DNA of 64,000 nt from positions 172,923 through 236,922 of the forward strand of contig CAVUYB010000014.1 of NCBI GenBank assembly GCA_963745595.1. The letters run 5' to 3'. How positions within the stretch are numbered: the stretch's first letter is position 1; each line of letters starts with the position of its first letter. Origin of the DNA: DASZUK01 sp963745595. Lineage in GTDB: Bacteria > Actinomycetota > Acidimicrobiia > Acidimicrobiales > RAAP-2. Of this stretch, positions 17,600 to 26,306 are shown piece by piece. The notes below the pieces were generated by a model that saw only the letters and a list, made by a program, of their open reading frames with translations, did no database searches and was not told the DNA's origin. A program made the translations under genes and the position numbers.

Positions 17600-18363
17600 T
17601 GATCCAATCCACGGTCGTCATGCCGGACGTGGCAGTGGTGGCGCACGGGCTGCGCCGGACGTTCGGCCACCGAGAGGTACTCCGCGGCATCGACCTCGAG
17701 ATCCGGCATGGCGAGTTCGTCGCGCTGCTCGGCCGGAGCGGCTCGGGCAAGAGCACGATCCTCCGGGCGCTGGCCGGGCTCGACCGGGGTGCGACCGGCG
17801 ACGTGTTCGTCCCGCAGCGCCGCGCCGTCGTCTACCAGGACGCCCGCCTCCTGCCGTGGGCGAGGGTGCTCGAGAACGTCGTCCTCGGGCTCGACCGGCC
17901 GGACGCCGCGGCCGACGGTCGGAACGCCCTGCGAGAAGTCGGTCTGACCGGCCACGAGCGGGACTGGCCGAAGACGCTGTCGGGCGGTGAAGCCCAGCGG
18001 GTCGCGCTGGCGCGGGCGCTCGTCCGACACCCGGGCCTGCTCCTCCTCGACGAGCCGTTCGGCGCGCTCGACGCGCTGACGCGGATCCGGATGCATGCGC
18101 TCGTCCAACAGCTCTGCCAGCGGCACGACCCGGCGGTCCTCCTCGTCACGCACGACGTCGACGAAGCGATCCTGCTCGCCGATCGGGTGCTCGTCCTCAC
18201 CGACGGACGGCTGTCGCTCGACCTGCCGGTGCTCGTCGAGCGGCCGCGGCGGAACGGCGACGTCGCGTTCTCGGCGCTGCGATCGCGCCTGCTCTCCGAG
18301 CTCGGCGTCGCCGACTCATCCGATGCCCTACCAATCCATCCACGACAGGAGTACCTGACATGA
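17596..18363 (+). CDS. ABC transporter ATP-binding protein, sulfonate/taurine type
   Basis: 255 residues from the ATG of the 17596 overlap. Walker A is GRSGSGKST, the Q-loop is VVYQDARLLPWARV, the signature is LSGGEAQRVALARAL, Walker B is LLLLDEPFGALDALT and the switch His is VLLVTHDVDEAILLADR. This matches SsuB/TauB/NrtD ATPases. A second ATG lies one codon later. The C-terminal tail is variable. The stop overlaps the dioxygenase start by four bases. Confidence 0.95.
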   Translation: MMIQSTVVMPDVAVVAHGLRRTFGHREVLRGIDLEIRHGEFVALLGRSGSGKSTILRALAGLDRGATGDVFVPQRRAVVYQDARLLPWARVLENVVLGLDRPDAAADGRNALREVGLTGHERDWPKTLSGGEAQRVALARALVRHPGLLLLDEPFGALDALTRIRMHALVQQLCQRHDPAVLLVTHDVDEAILLADRVLVLTDGRLSLDLPVLVERPRRNGDVAFSALRSRLLSELGVADSSDALPIHPRQEYLT

Positions 18364-19241
18364 CGAGCACCTTGACGACCACCGACCTCGACGTCCGCCC
18401 GCTCTCCGCGTCGATCGGCGCGGAGATCCGCGGCGTCGACCTGCGCGACGTCGACGACGCGACGATCGCCGCGATCCGCCGGGTCTGGCTCGACCGCAAA
18501 GTCGTCTTCTTCCCCGGCCAGCACCTCGACGAGCACGCCCACCAGGCGTTCGGCGAGCGCTTCGGCGAGCTCACCGAGGGGCACCCGGTCGTCCCCGGCG
18601 TCGACGGCTTCCCGAACATCTTCGAGATCGACTACTCGAAGGCCCGCCAGCTCTACGGCTCGTACGGCGACGTCGCGACGAGGAGCCGCGGCATCCACTG
18701 GCACACGGACGTCACGTTCGTCCAGCGCCCGCCGGCCGGTTCGGTGCTCCGGGCCGTCGTCATCCCGGACGCCGGCGGCGACACCGCGTTCAGCGACCAG
18801 CAGGCCGCGTTCGAGGCGCTGAGCCCGGCCCTCCAGGAGTTCCTGTCGACGCTGCACGCCGTCCACGACGGCCGGGCGCAGTTCAAGAACGTCCTCGACC
18901 AGGTCGGTGAGGGGCAGTGGGAGGGCGACAAGCTCCCGGCGCTCGAGCCGGTCGTCCACCCGGTCGTCCGCGTCCATCCGGAGACCGACGCGAAGACGCT
19001 CTTCGTCAACCCCGGCTTCACCTCGCACATCGTCGAGCTCGACCGGGCGGAGAGCGACGCGCTGCTCTCGTTCCTCTACGCGCACTCCGTCCGACCGGAG
19101 TTCGTCGTCCGCTATCACTGGCACGCCGGCGACGTCGGCTTCTGGGACAACCGGGCGACGCAGCACTCGGTCGTCGGCGACTTCGGCGACCAGCACCGCG
19201 TCATCCAGCGGGTGACGATCAAGGGCGACGTGCCGATCTGA
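18360..19241 (+). CDS. TauD/TfdA-family Fe(II)/2-oxoglutarate dioxygenase
   Basis: 293 residues, family length. The facial triad is His115-Thr-Asp117 (GIHWHTDVTF) with distal His269 (RATQHSVVGD), and Arg280 is placed 11 residues later, as for the 2-oxoglutarate salt bridge of TauD. Coupled to the ABC genes, it most simply releases sulfite from an imported alkylsulfonate, giving the cell sulfur. A phenoxy- or sulfate-ester substrate cannot be excluded because TfdA and AtsK share the fold. Confidence 0.9.
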   Translation: MTSTLTTTDLDVRPLSASIGAEIRGVDLRDVDDATIAAIRRVWLDRKVVFFPGQHLDEHAHQAFGERFGELTEGHPVVPGVDGFPNIFEIDYSKARQLYGSYGDVATRSRGIHWHTDVTFVQRPPAGSVLRAVVIPDAGGDTAFSDQQAAFEALSPALQEFLSTLHAVHDGRAQFKNVLDQVGEGQWEGDKLPALEPVVHPVVRVHPETDAKTLFVNPGFTSHIVELDRAESDALLSFLYAHSVRPEFVVRYHWHAGDVGFWDNRATQHSVVGDFGDQHRVIQRVTIKGDVPI

Positions 19242-19286
19242 GCATCGTGGTTCAATGGGGACCATGTCATTCGCGGTCGGTCATCG

Positions 19287-20219
19287 GTGCGGATAGGCGT
19301 CGCGCTCGGCGTCCGCGGCCGTCGGTACTGGACCGCGGCGGCGATGACCGAGGAACGGCGTCTCGCCGCCGCGCACCAGCTCGACTCGGCGTGGGTCTCC
19401 CAAGGCACCGGCGTCGACGCCCCGACGTTGCTCGCCTCGTGGGAGCCGGTGCCCGGGCTCGAGATGGGGACGGCGGTCGTCCCCGCCCAGACGCGACACC
19501 CGCTGCTGCTGGCCCAGCAGGTGGCGACGATCACGGCCGTCCAGGGCCCGTTCACGCTCGGCCTCGGGCTCGGCCATCGAGCGCTCCTCGACCAGCAGTA
19601 CGGGGAGGGCGGCCCTCGGCGCGTCGACTGGCTCCGGGAGTATTTGACCGTCCTCGAAGCACTCCTGCGCGGTGACGACGTCGACCATGTCGGCGTCCAC
19701 TTCCAGGTACGGGCCCAGCTGGCCCTGCCACCGTTTCCGTTCCCCGACATCGTGCTCGCCGCGTTGGGTCCCCAGATGCTCGACCTCGCGGCCGAGCGGA
19801 CGCTCGGCACGGTTCTGTGGCGAACCGGACCGGTCGCGCTGGCGACGCACATCGTGCCGCTGATCACCGAGGCCGCGGACCGCTATGGCCGTCCGGCACC
19901 GAGGGTGCTCGTCGGACTACCCGTCATCGCGACGGGCCGCTCCGCCGCCGAGCAAGAAACCGCTCGACGGTTCGTCGACGACGCCGAGGCGTTCGCCTGG
20001 ACGCTGCCGACCTACCGGAAGGCGTTCGAGCGCGAAGGCCTGACCCGCCCGTCGGAGATGGCGCTCATCGGCACGACCGAGCAAATCCGGGAGAAGCTGG
20101 CCGTTCTGGCGGCCGCGGGCGCGACCGACCTGATCGCGGTCCTCCACGACGTCGGCGACCTCCAACAGACCTGGGACGTCCTCGGAACCCTCGCCACCGA
20201 ACACCGAGGCGCCGGTTGA
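19287..20219 (+). CDS. LLM-class (F420-dependent type) oxidoreductase
   Basis: 310 residues from GTG 19287. It has the luciferase-like barrel pattern: MRIGVALGVRG start, TAVVPAQTRHPLLLAQQVATI, the FTLGLGLGHRALLDQQYG loop, LREYLTVLEALLRGDDVDHVG and a late PSEMALIGTTEQIREKLAVL. Actinobacterial members usually use F420. It lies 45 bases after the dioxygenase and could be the last gene of the sulfonate operon (a monooxygenase-like partner) or the first of the catabolic block. Substrate not evident. Confidence 0.85.
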   Translation: MRIGVALGVRGRRYWTAAAMTEERRLAAAHQLDSAWVSQGTGVDAPTLLASWEPVPGLEMGTAVVPAQTRHPLLLAQQVATITAVQGPFTLGLGLGHRALLDQQYGEGGPRRVDWLREYLTVLEALLRGDDVDHVGVHFQVRAQLALPPFPFPDIVLAALGPQMLDLAAERTLGTVLWRTGPVALATHIVPLITEAADRYGRPAPRVLVGLPVIATGRSAAEQETARRFVDDAEAFAWTLPTYRKAFEREGLTRPSEMALIGTTEQIREKLAVLAAAGATDLIAVLHDVGDLQQTWDVLGTLATEHRGAG

Positions 20220-20306
20220 TCGCCTGACGCCGTTCTGCCAAGCTCTAAATCAGGCGTTTCACTGCCGGATGAGTTTCTCGTGGTGGAGCGCAAGAGAGGG
20301 GTGGGC

Positions 20307-21521
20307 ATGGGGACGCTCGCGGAGTTCGACCCGTACGACAACGCGCCGACCGACGTCGCCTACGACGTCATGGCCGAGCTGCGCAGTGAATGCCCGGTGG
20401 CGCGGCTCGACACGGGATTCTGGTACTTCTCGCGCTACGACGACGTCGCGGCGGCGCTGAAGGACGGCGGCGCCAAGGTCAAGGTCTTCTCGCACGAGGG
20501 CAAGAACCGGGCGACCGGCGTCGTCGTGCCCGAGAACGAGAAGCTGCTCGCCGAGATGGAGGGGCCGCGGCACATCTGGCTGCGCCGCCTGCTCCAGACG
20601 GCGCTGCATCCCCGCCTGATCGCCTCGTCCGAGCCCTACATCGAGAAGCTCTGCAACGAGCTCATCGACGCCTTTGCCGACAACCGCAGCGGCGACGGCC
20701 AGGTCGACCTCGTGACCGCCTACGGCATCCCGGTGCCGTGCAAGGTGCTCGCCCACGTGCTCGGCCTGCCCGAGGAGGACCACGAGCGGTTCCGGGTGTG
20801 GAGCGACGAGGTGCTCAACGGCTCGTATCCGGCGCTCAACCGCAACGAGCGGGGCGAAGGCCTCGACGGCGCCCACCCCGAGTTCTCCGGTTACATCGAC
20901 GCCATCTCCGAGGACCGGCGCCGCCATCCCCGTGACGACCTGTTCACCCGGCTGGTCGAGGCCGAGGTGGATGGGGAACGGCTGACGACGACCGAGCGGC
21001 GAGTGCTCATCGCGATGCTCATCATCGCCGGCAACGAGACGACGGCCAACCTGATCTCGAACCTCCTGTACCGGCTCGTCGCCGACCCCGATGCCTACCG
21101 CACGGTGCGCGAGGACCCGGGGCTCATCCCGAGAGCCGTCGAAGAGTCGCTGCGGCTCGATTCCCCGACGCTGTGGCAGGGCCGACGAACCGTCGCCGAG
21201 TGCACCGTGGCCGGCACGACGATCGAGGCCGGCGAGCGGGTCATCCTCGGGCTGGCATCGGCCAACCGGACCGAAGAGGTCTTCGACGGCGCCGACGACT
21301 TCCGGGTCGACCGGGCCAACGCCGACCGGCACGTGGCGTTCGGCGGCGGGGCCCACTTCTGTCCCGGGGCGCCGCTGGCCCGGCTCGAAGGCCGGGTGGC
21401 GGTCAGCACCTTCTTGCGGCGCATCCCCGAGGCCTCCCTGGTCCCGGGCTATGTCCGGGAGAAGTGGCAGATCAACTGGGCCAACGGGCCCCGGTCGCTG
21501 CCCGTCCGGCTGGGTCGGTGA
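20307..21521 (+). CDS. Cytochrome P450
   Basis: 404 residues from ATG 20307, preceded by GAGAGGGG six bases upstream; the in-frame GTG at 20280 lacks such a site. Landmarks: oxygen-binding I-helix AGNETT (241-246), ExxR at Glu280-Arg283, and heme loop FGGGAHFCPGAPLAR with proximal Cys352. It is a soluble class I type needing ferredoxin and reductase from elsewhere, as none is encoded nearby. The next SDR begins four bases after its stop, so hydroxylation followed by alcohol oxidation is a likely pair of steps. Confidence 0.95.
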   Translation: MGTLAEFDPYDNAPTDVAYDVMAELRSECPVARLDTGFWYFSRYDDVAAALKDGGAKVKVFSHEGKNRATGVVVPENEKLLAEMEGPRHIWLRRLLQTALHPRLIASSEPYIEKLCNELIDAFADNRSGDGQVDLVTAYGIPVPCKVLAHVLGLPEEDHERFRVWSDEVLNGSYPALNRNERGEGLDGAHPEFSGYIDAISEDRRRHPRDDLFTRLVEAEVDGERLTTTERRVLIAMLIIAGNETTANLISNLLYRLVADPDAYRTVREDPGLIPRAVEESLRLDSPTLWQGRRTVAECTVAGTTIEAGERVILGLASANRTEEVFDGADDFRVDRANADRHVAFGGGAHFCPGAPLARLEGRVAVSTFLRRIPEASLVPGYVREKWQINWANGPRSLPVRLGR

Positions 21522-21525
21522 GCCG

Positions 21526-22317
21526 ATGAGCAACTTCCTCGACGCCTTCCGGGTCGACGGCCAGGTGGCGCTGGTCACCGGCGGCGCCAACGGCATCGGC
21601 CGGGCCACCGCTGAGGTCCTGGCCGAGGCCGGGGCGACGGTCGTCGTCGCCGACATCGACGTCAGCGGGGCCAAGGAGGTGGCGGCGGCGATCGGCGGCT
21701 CGGCGGTGGCGCTCGACGTCAGTGACCGGTTGGCGGTCGACGCGGTGGTCGACGCCGTCGTGGCCGAGCACGGGCGGCTCGACATCGTCTGCAACGTGGC
21801 CGGCGTCTGGGCGGCCCGTGGCCACGTGGTCGACATCGACGAGGCCGAGCTCGACCGGGTGGTCGGGGTGAACCTGAAGGGCACGTTCTTCTGCTGCCAG
21901 GCGGCGATCCGGGTGATGGCCCCGGCCGGGAAGGGCGCCATCGTCAACGTGGCGTCGTCGATCATCGACATGCCGATCGCCGGCAACGCCGTCTACGCCA
22001 TGACCAAGGCCGGGATCACGATGCTCACCCGCATCTTGGCCGACGAGGTCGGACCGCTCGGCCTCCGGGTCAACGTGGTGGCGCCCGGCTTCACCATCAC
22101 CGAGTTCGCCCAGCACAGCGTGGTCGACGAGGACGGCCACGTCGACCCGGCCGAATGGGAGAGCTACCTCGAGCGCCTGCGGGCCATGACCCCGCTGGGC
22201 GACGTCTGTGACCCGATCGACCAGGCGCTGCTCATCTTGTACCTCGTCTCGCCGGCGGCCGCTCGGGCCACGGGCAACGTGTTCCGAGTGAACGCCGGCA
22301 TGGCCCGGCCGACGTGA
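21526..22317 (+). CDS. Short-chain dehydrogenase/reductase
   Basis: 263 residues from ATG 21526, four bases after the P450 stop. Cofactor motif TGGANGIG, Asp after beta-2 (VVADIDVS) favouring NAD(H), the NVAG-type CNVAGVW, catalytic Ser in NVASSIID and YAMTK (Tyr-x-x-x-Lys). The C-terminus is a normal FRVNAGMARPT lid. Operon position points to oxidation of the alcohol made by the P450. Confidence 0.93.
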   Translation: MSNFLDAFRVDGQVALVTGGANGIGRATAEVLAEAGATVVVADIDVSGAKEVAAAIGGSAVALDVSDRLAVDAVVDAVVAEHGRLDIVCNVAGVWAARGHVVDIDEAELDRVVGVNLKGTFFCCQAAIRVMAPAGKGAIVNVASSIIDMPIAGNAVYAMTKAGITMLTRILADEVGPLGLRVNVVAPGFTITEFAQHSVVDEDGHVDPAEWESYLERLRAMTPLGDVCDPIDQALLILYLVSPAAARATGNVFRVNAGMARPT

Positions 22318-22335
22318 CGGTCACCGGGGAGACGA

Positions 22336-23119
22336 TCAGTCGTCGGTGGCGGGGGCCGAGCCCCCAGGGCTGCCCGTGACGGTGTTCACCCGGCCGCCGT
22401 CGACGAAGAGGTTCTGACCGGTCGTATAGCTCGAGGCGTCGGAGGCGAGGAACAAGACGGCCGCCGCGGTCTCGGTGGCCAATCCGATCCGGCCGAGCGG
22501 CACGTGCGGCAGGGCAGCCCGCCACGACTCGATCGTGATCGCGCCGTCCGCGCTGGTCGAACCCGGGCAGACCGCGTTGACCCGCACCGCGGGTGCGAGC
22601 TCCTTGGCCAGGTAGCGGGTCAGGGTCCACAGCGCCGACTTGGTCACGCCATAGGGCGCCAGGGGCGAGAGCGGGAGGAACGCCGCGGTGCTGAGCACGT
22701 TGACGATCCGCCCGTCACCGCGCTCGACCATCGCCGGCGCACAGAGCTTCGAGAGGAGGAAGGGGGCCATCACGTTCACCCGCCACGGCTCGTCCCAGTC
22801 GTCGATCTCGAGGTCGACGAGCGGCGCCTCGCCGCCGAGCGCGAACGTGTTGTTCACCAGGACGTCGATCCCACCGAGCGCGTCGGCGGCGTCGGCCACG
22901 ATCCGCGGCACCACCGCCGGATCGCCAACGTCGCCGGGTACCGCGACGCACGCGCCGACCGCTGCCGTCCGAGAGCTGCCCGGCGAGATCACGCAGCGGT
23001 TCCTCGCGTCGGGCGACGATCACGACATCCGCCCCGGCGGCGGCACAGGTCCGAGCGATCGCCGAGCCGATGACGCCGCTGCCCCCGGTGACGAGCACGC
23101 GCCGACCGTCGAGGCGCAT
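22336..23119 (-). pseudogene. Short-chain dehydrogenase/reductase, split by a one-base insertion
   Basis: The N-terminal frame (ATG 23119; GTG 23137 possible) reads MRLDGRRVLVTGGSGVIG and RREEPLRDLAGQLSDGS. The other frame carries on from GACVAVPGDVGDP through DVLVNNTFALGG, LSTAAFLPLSPLAPYGVTK (Ser/Tyr/Lys) to NLFVDGGRVN. One surplus base around 22955-22975 explains the break. Otherwise all catalytic residues are present. Convergent with the P450-SDR pair. An indel error in the assembly is a reasonable alternative to gene loss. Confidence 0.75.
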
Positions 23120-23290
23120 CCCGACGTCGCCGCTCACGGCAGGCCCGGCCCCGAACGATGCATGCTCGGAGGTTAGACGGAGATCTCACATCCTCGACGG
23201 GTGCTGTTCGCCACGGCTGGCCGCCGAAAAAAGGCCGGTAGTCTGGCCCGACTCGGAACGGTCAACCCAACGGGGAACCGAGGAGTGATC

Positions 23291-23698
23291 ATGACGACAT
23301 TCGCGTTCCACCATGTCGGCCTGTCCGTCGGCAACCTCGACGCCCAACGACGGTTCTACCGCGACGCGTTCGGCCTGACCCCCGAGCAACAGGCCGAGAT
23401 GCCACGGGCGGGTGTCCGGATGGCGATCCTCCACGCACCGAACGGGCTCCGGATCGAGCTCATCGAGCGAACGGGTTCCACCGAGCAGAACTTCGCCGAT
23501 GTGTACGACGGCGCGTCCGTCCAGGGGTACTTCCACTTCGCGGTGCAGGTCACCGACCTCGACACGACCTACGACGACGTGCTGTCCGCCGGCGCAACGT
23601 CGGTGTCGGCGCCCGCGGCCGCGATGATGCTGCCGGGGCTCCGCTACGCCTACGTCAAAGACCCCGAGGGCAACCTCATCGAGCTCCTCGGCTGTTAA
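23291..23698 (+). CDS. VOC (glyoxalase/dioxygenase superfamily) protein
   Basis: 135 residues; ATG 23291 has AGGAG five bases upstream. Two beta-alpha-beta-beta-beta units with the four expected metal ligands: His in FAFHHVGLSV, Glu in LRIELIER, His in QGYFHFAVQV and Glu in EGNLIELLG. That spacing fits lactoylglutathione-lyase-like or epimerase-like members. It sits alone between the broken SDR and the amidohydrolase and may share their pathway. Confidence 0.88.
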   Translation: MTTFAFHHVGLSVGNLDAQRRFYRDAFGLTPEQQAEMPRAGVRMAILHAPNGLRIELIERTGSTEQNFADVYDGASVQGYFHFAVQVTDLDTTYDDVLSAGATSVSAPAAAMMLPGLRYAYVKDPEGNLIELLGC

Positions 23699-23711
23699 AT
23701 CAGTGGGTTGC

Positions 23712-23740
23712 TTGACTATTTTGGGTAGCCGCCGTAACGT
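23712..23740 (+). promoter_or_regulatory. Promoter of the amidohydrolase/SDR operon
   Basis: TTGACT (23712-23717) and TAACGT (23735-23740) are 17 bases apart in a short AT-rich patch after the VOC gene, about 85 bases before the amidohydrolase. The sequence AAATCAGTGGGTTGCTTG just upstream resembles the one at 26257, AAATCAATTAGTCGCTTG (14 of 18 equal), which suggests a common regulator. Confidence 0.35.
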
Positions 23741-23824
23741 TCGATGAGGAGTGCCAGAGGCACGTACGACCCCGGCCGTCGGCTTGGATCGCCACTGGAC
23801 CACAAACGCAAGAGGGGACTTCAC

Positions 23825-25039
23825 ATGGCTCTCGCCAACGCGTCCGAAACCTGGGTCGAGACGACAAAGGTCGTCGACGTCGACGCCCACATCGTCGAGC
23901 CCTACGACCTCTTCACGACCCGGGTGCCGAAGAAGTTCCGTGATCACCCGGACGTGCCGACGGTACGGCTCTACGAGAACGTCGGGCTGCTCGGCTCGAA
24001 GGGACCGGAGGACACCTGGTTCGTCGCCGGCCAGCCCAACCTCTCGGTCGGGATGGTGGCCGCCGCCGGCTGGAAGAACTTCTACCCGGACCGCCCGAGC
24101 ACGTTCGAGGAGATCGCCGATCCGGCGATCTACGACGCCCGCAAGCGCCTCGAGCGCATGGACGAGTACGGGCTCCACGCCCAGGTCGTCTACCCCAACA
24201 TCGGCGGCTTCGGATCGTGGATGTCGATCAACGACGTCGAGCTCCGAGAGGCCTGCGTACGGGCCTACAACGACTTCGTCATCGAGTGGGCCTCCGCCGA
24301 CGCCGACCGCCTCGTGCCGATGATGGGCGTCCCGTTCTGGGACGTCCCCGCCGCGGTCGCCGAGATGGAACGGTGCGCCGAGCTCGGGTTCAAGGGGATG
24401 TTCTTCGGCAGCCGTCCGGAGACGGTCGGCCTGCCACGACTGACGAACCGGGGATGGGACCCGATCTGGGCCACCGCCCAGGACCTCGGGTGGTCGATCA
24501 ATTTCCACATCGGCTTCAACAATGCGGCCTTCGTGATCGAGGACGAGCCGACGAACGGTCAGGCGGCGAACATCGTCAAGATGACGACGCTGTCGTTCCT
24601 GTCGAACGCGCACATGATGTCCGACATCATCATCTCGGGCATGTGCCACCGGTTCCCGCGGCTGAACTTCGTCTCGGTCGAGAGCGGGGCCGGCTACATC
24701 CCGTTCCTCCTCGACTCGCTCGACTGGCAGTGGAAGAACACCGGCGTCCCCCTGGAGCGCCCGGAGTACGACCTGCTGCCCAGCGAGTACTTCCGCCGGC
24801 AGATCTACTGCAGCTTCTGGTTCGAGACGGACCCGGCGAAGAAGATCTTCGAGCTGATCGGCCCGGGCAACGTCATGTACGAGACCGACTTCCCGCACCC
24901 GACGAGCATGAGCCCCGGGCCGGGGTCGGCCGCGCAGGTCCCCCGTGACTTCCTGCTCGAGAACTTCTCGGACCTCGACGCGGGCATCCGCTCCCAGGTC
25001 TTCCATGACAACGCCGCTCGCGTCTACTCCCTGGCCTAG
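23825..25039 (+). CDS. Amidohydrolase-2 family metal-dependent hydrolase
   Basis: 404 residues from ATG 23825; the upstream in-frame codons are not conserved-looking. Family marks: VVDVDAHIVEPYDLF (DxHxxEP, metal site), EYGLHAQVVYPNIGGFG, YNDFVIEWASADADRLVPM, the barrel strand WSINFHIGF and near the C-terminus VMYETDFPHPTSMSPG with the metal Asp. Relatives hydrolyse C-C or C-N bonds or decarboxylate cyclic acids. First of a set of four tandem genes up to 27961. Confidence 0.9.
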   Translation: MALANASETWVETTKVVDVDAHIVEPYDLFTTRVPKKFRDHPDVPTVRLYENVGLLGSKGPEDTWFVAGQPNLSVGMVAAAGWKNFYPDRPSTFEEIADPAIYDARKRLERMDEYGLHAQVVYPNIGGFGSWMSINDVELREACVRAYNDFVIEWASADADRLVPMMGVPFWDVPAAVAEMERCAELGFKGMFFGSRPETVGLPRLTNRGWDPIWATAQDLGWSINFHIGFNNAAFVIEDEPTNGQAANIVKMTTLSFLSNAHMMSDIIISGMCHRFPRLNFVSVESGAGYIPFLLDSLDWQWKNTGVPLERPEYDLLPSEYFRRQIYCSFWFETDPAKKIFELIGPGNVMYETDFPHPTSMSPGPGSAAQVPRDFLLENFSDLDAGIRSQVFHDNAARVYSLA

Positions 25040-25090
25040 CTTCCGGCCGGCGAGCGCGGCGGCGAGGTTTTCCCGGACGAGCGTGTAGCG

Positions 25091-26221
25091 ATGCTGCCGG
25101 ACGATGCCCGTCTGATCTCGCTCTCCGACCACCACATCGAGCCTCCCGACCTGTACTCGACGGGTCTGCCCGCCTCGATGGCGGCGCGGGCACCCCGCCT
25201 GATCGACATCGCCGACGGCCAGGCCCAGGCCTGGCGCTACGGCGATCAGGTGATGCCGTTGTCCGGGGTGGAGATCTCCGGTCCGCTCGACGAGATCATC
25301 GCCCGGCCGGTGCGCTACGAGGAGGCCCCCGAGAGCACCCGCTCGGCCCAGGCTCGCCTCGAGGCGATGGACACCGACGGCGTCGACGTGCACTGCCTGT
25401 TCCCGTCGTCGTCGCATGGCTGCGCCGGTGAGCAGCTCCGGTTCGTCGACGACCTCGACGTGTGGGCGGCGTGCGTCGCCACTTACAACGACTACGTCAT
25501 CGATGCGTACGCCGCGGTCGCACCGGACCGGCTCGTCCCGGTGGCGATCCTCCCGTTCGGGGACCCCGTCGCCGCCACGGCCGAGGTGCACCGGGCCGTC
25601 GGCCGCGGCGTGCGGGCGGTCACGCTGCCGTGCAACCCCGGCCTGCTGGGCCTTCCGTCCTGGCACGACGCGGCGAACTGGGACCCGGTCCTGACCGCCA
25701 TCGAGGAGCACGGGATGCCGCTCCTGCTTCACATCGGCACGATCGGCGAGAGCACCGCTCCCGGCAGGTCGCCCGACGCGCCCCTCGTCTCGTACCTCAC
25801 CCTGGCCAACCTCGACGTCCTCGGCGCGGTGGTCGAGTTGGCGTACTCCCCCGTCCTCCACCACCACCCCGAACTCGAGATCGTCGTCGTGGAAGGTGGC
25901 GCGGGCTGGCTTCCCTACCTGACCGAACGCATCGACTTCTTCTGGCGCTACGAGCACGCCCGGGGGGCCGGGACGGTGCGCGACGTACCGCCGTCGCAGC
26001 TGCTCGGCCGCGTGAAGGCGGCGTTCATCGACGACCCGTCCGCCATCCGCCAGCGCGACGAGATCGGCATCGACCGGATGTTGTGGATCTCGGACTTCCC
26101 CCATCCGGACGGCTTCTGGCCGCACAGTCGCCAGGCGCTCGCGGCGGCCCTCCGCGACGTCGACGACGACGACGCGCTGGCCATCGCCGGGGGCAACGCG
26201 GCCGCGCTCTTGCGGCTCTGA
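25091..26221 (+). CDS. Amidohydrolase-2 family metal-dependent hydrolase
   Basis: 376 residues. It shares the fold with the preceding gene: LISLSDHHIEPPDLYS, MDTDGVDVHCLFPSSS, YNDYVIDAYAAVAPDRLVPVA, LLLHIGTIG and MLWISDFPHPDGFW. Sequence similarity to the neighbour is modest, so the two may act on successive substrates or form a mixed complex. Start ATG 25091 comes 51 bases after the previous stop, in the same operon. Confidence 0.9.
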   Translation: MLPDDARLISLSDHHIEPPDLYSTGLPASMAARAPRLIDIADGQAQAWRYGDQVMPLSGVEISGPLDEIIARPVRYEEAPESTRSAQARLEAMDTDGVDVHCLFPSSSHGCAGEQLRFVDDLDVWAACVATYNDYVIDAYAAVAPDRLVPVAILPFGDPVAATAEVHRAVGRGVRAVTLPCNPGLLGLPSWHDAANWDPVLTAIEEHGMPLLLHIGTIGESTAPGRSPDAPLVSYLTLANLDVLGAVVELAYSPVLHHHPELEIVVVEGGAGWLPYLTERIDFFWRYEHARGAGTVRDVPPSQLLGRVKAAFIDDPSAIRQRDEIGIDRMLWISDFPHPDGFWPHSRQALAAALRDVDDDDALAIAGGNAAALLRL

Positions 26222-26306
26222 CCAGCGGTGTCGCCGCCGGAGGCGCACGCTGCAGAAATCAATTAGTCGCTTGCTTTGTCAGCCTGAACTGATCTCAATT
26301 CCGGCC

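Noticed and set aside
23186..26248. A minus-strand open frame of 1020 codons opposite the amidohydrolase genes
   Set aside because: It is the antisense shadow of high-GC genes: Arg/Asp/Val/Gly-rich, no domain, and the plus-strand genes carry clear motifs and ribosome sites.
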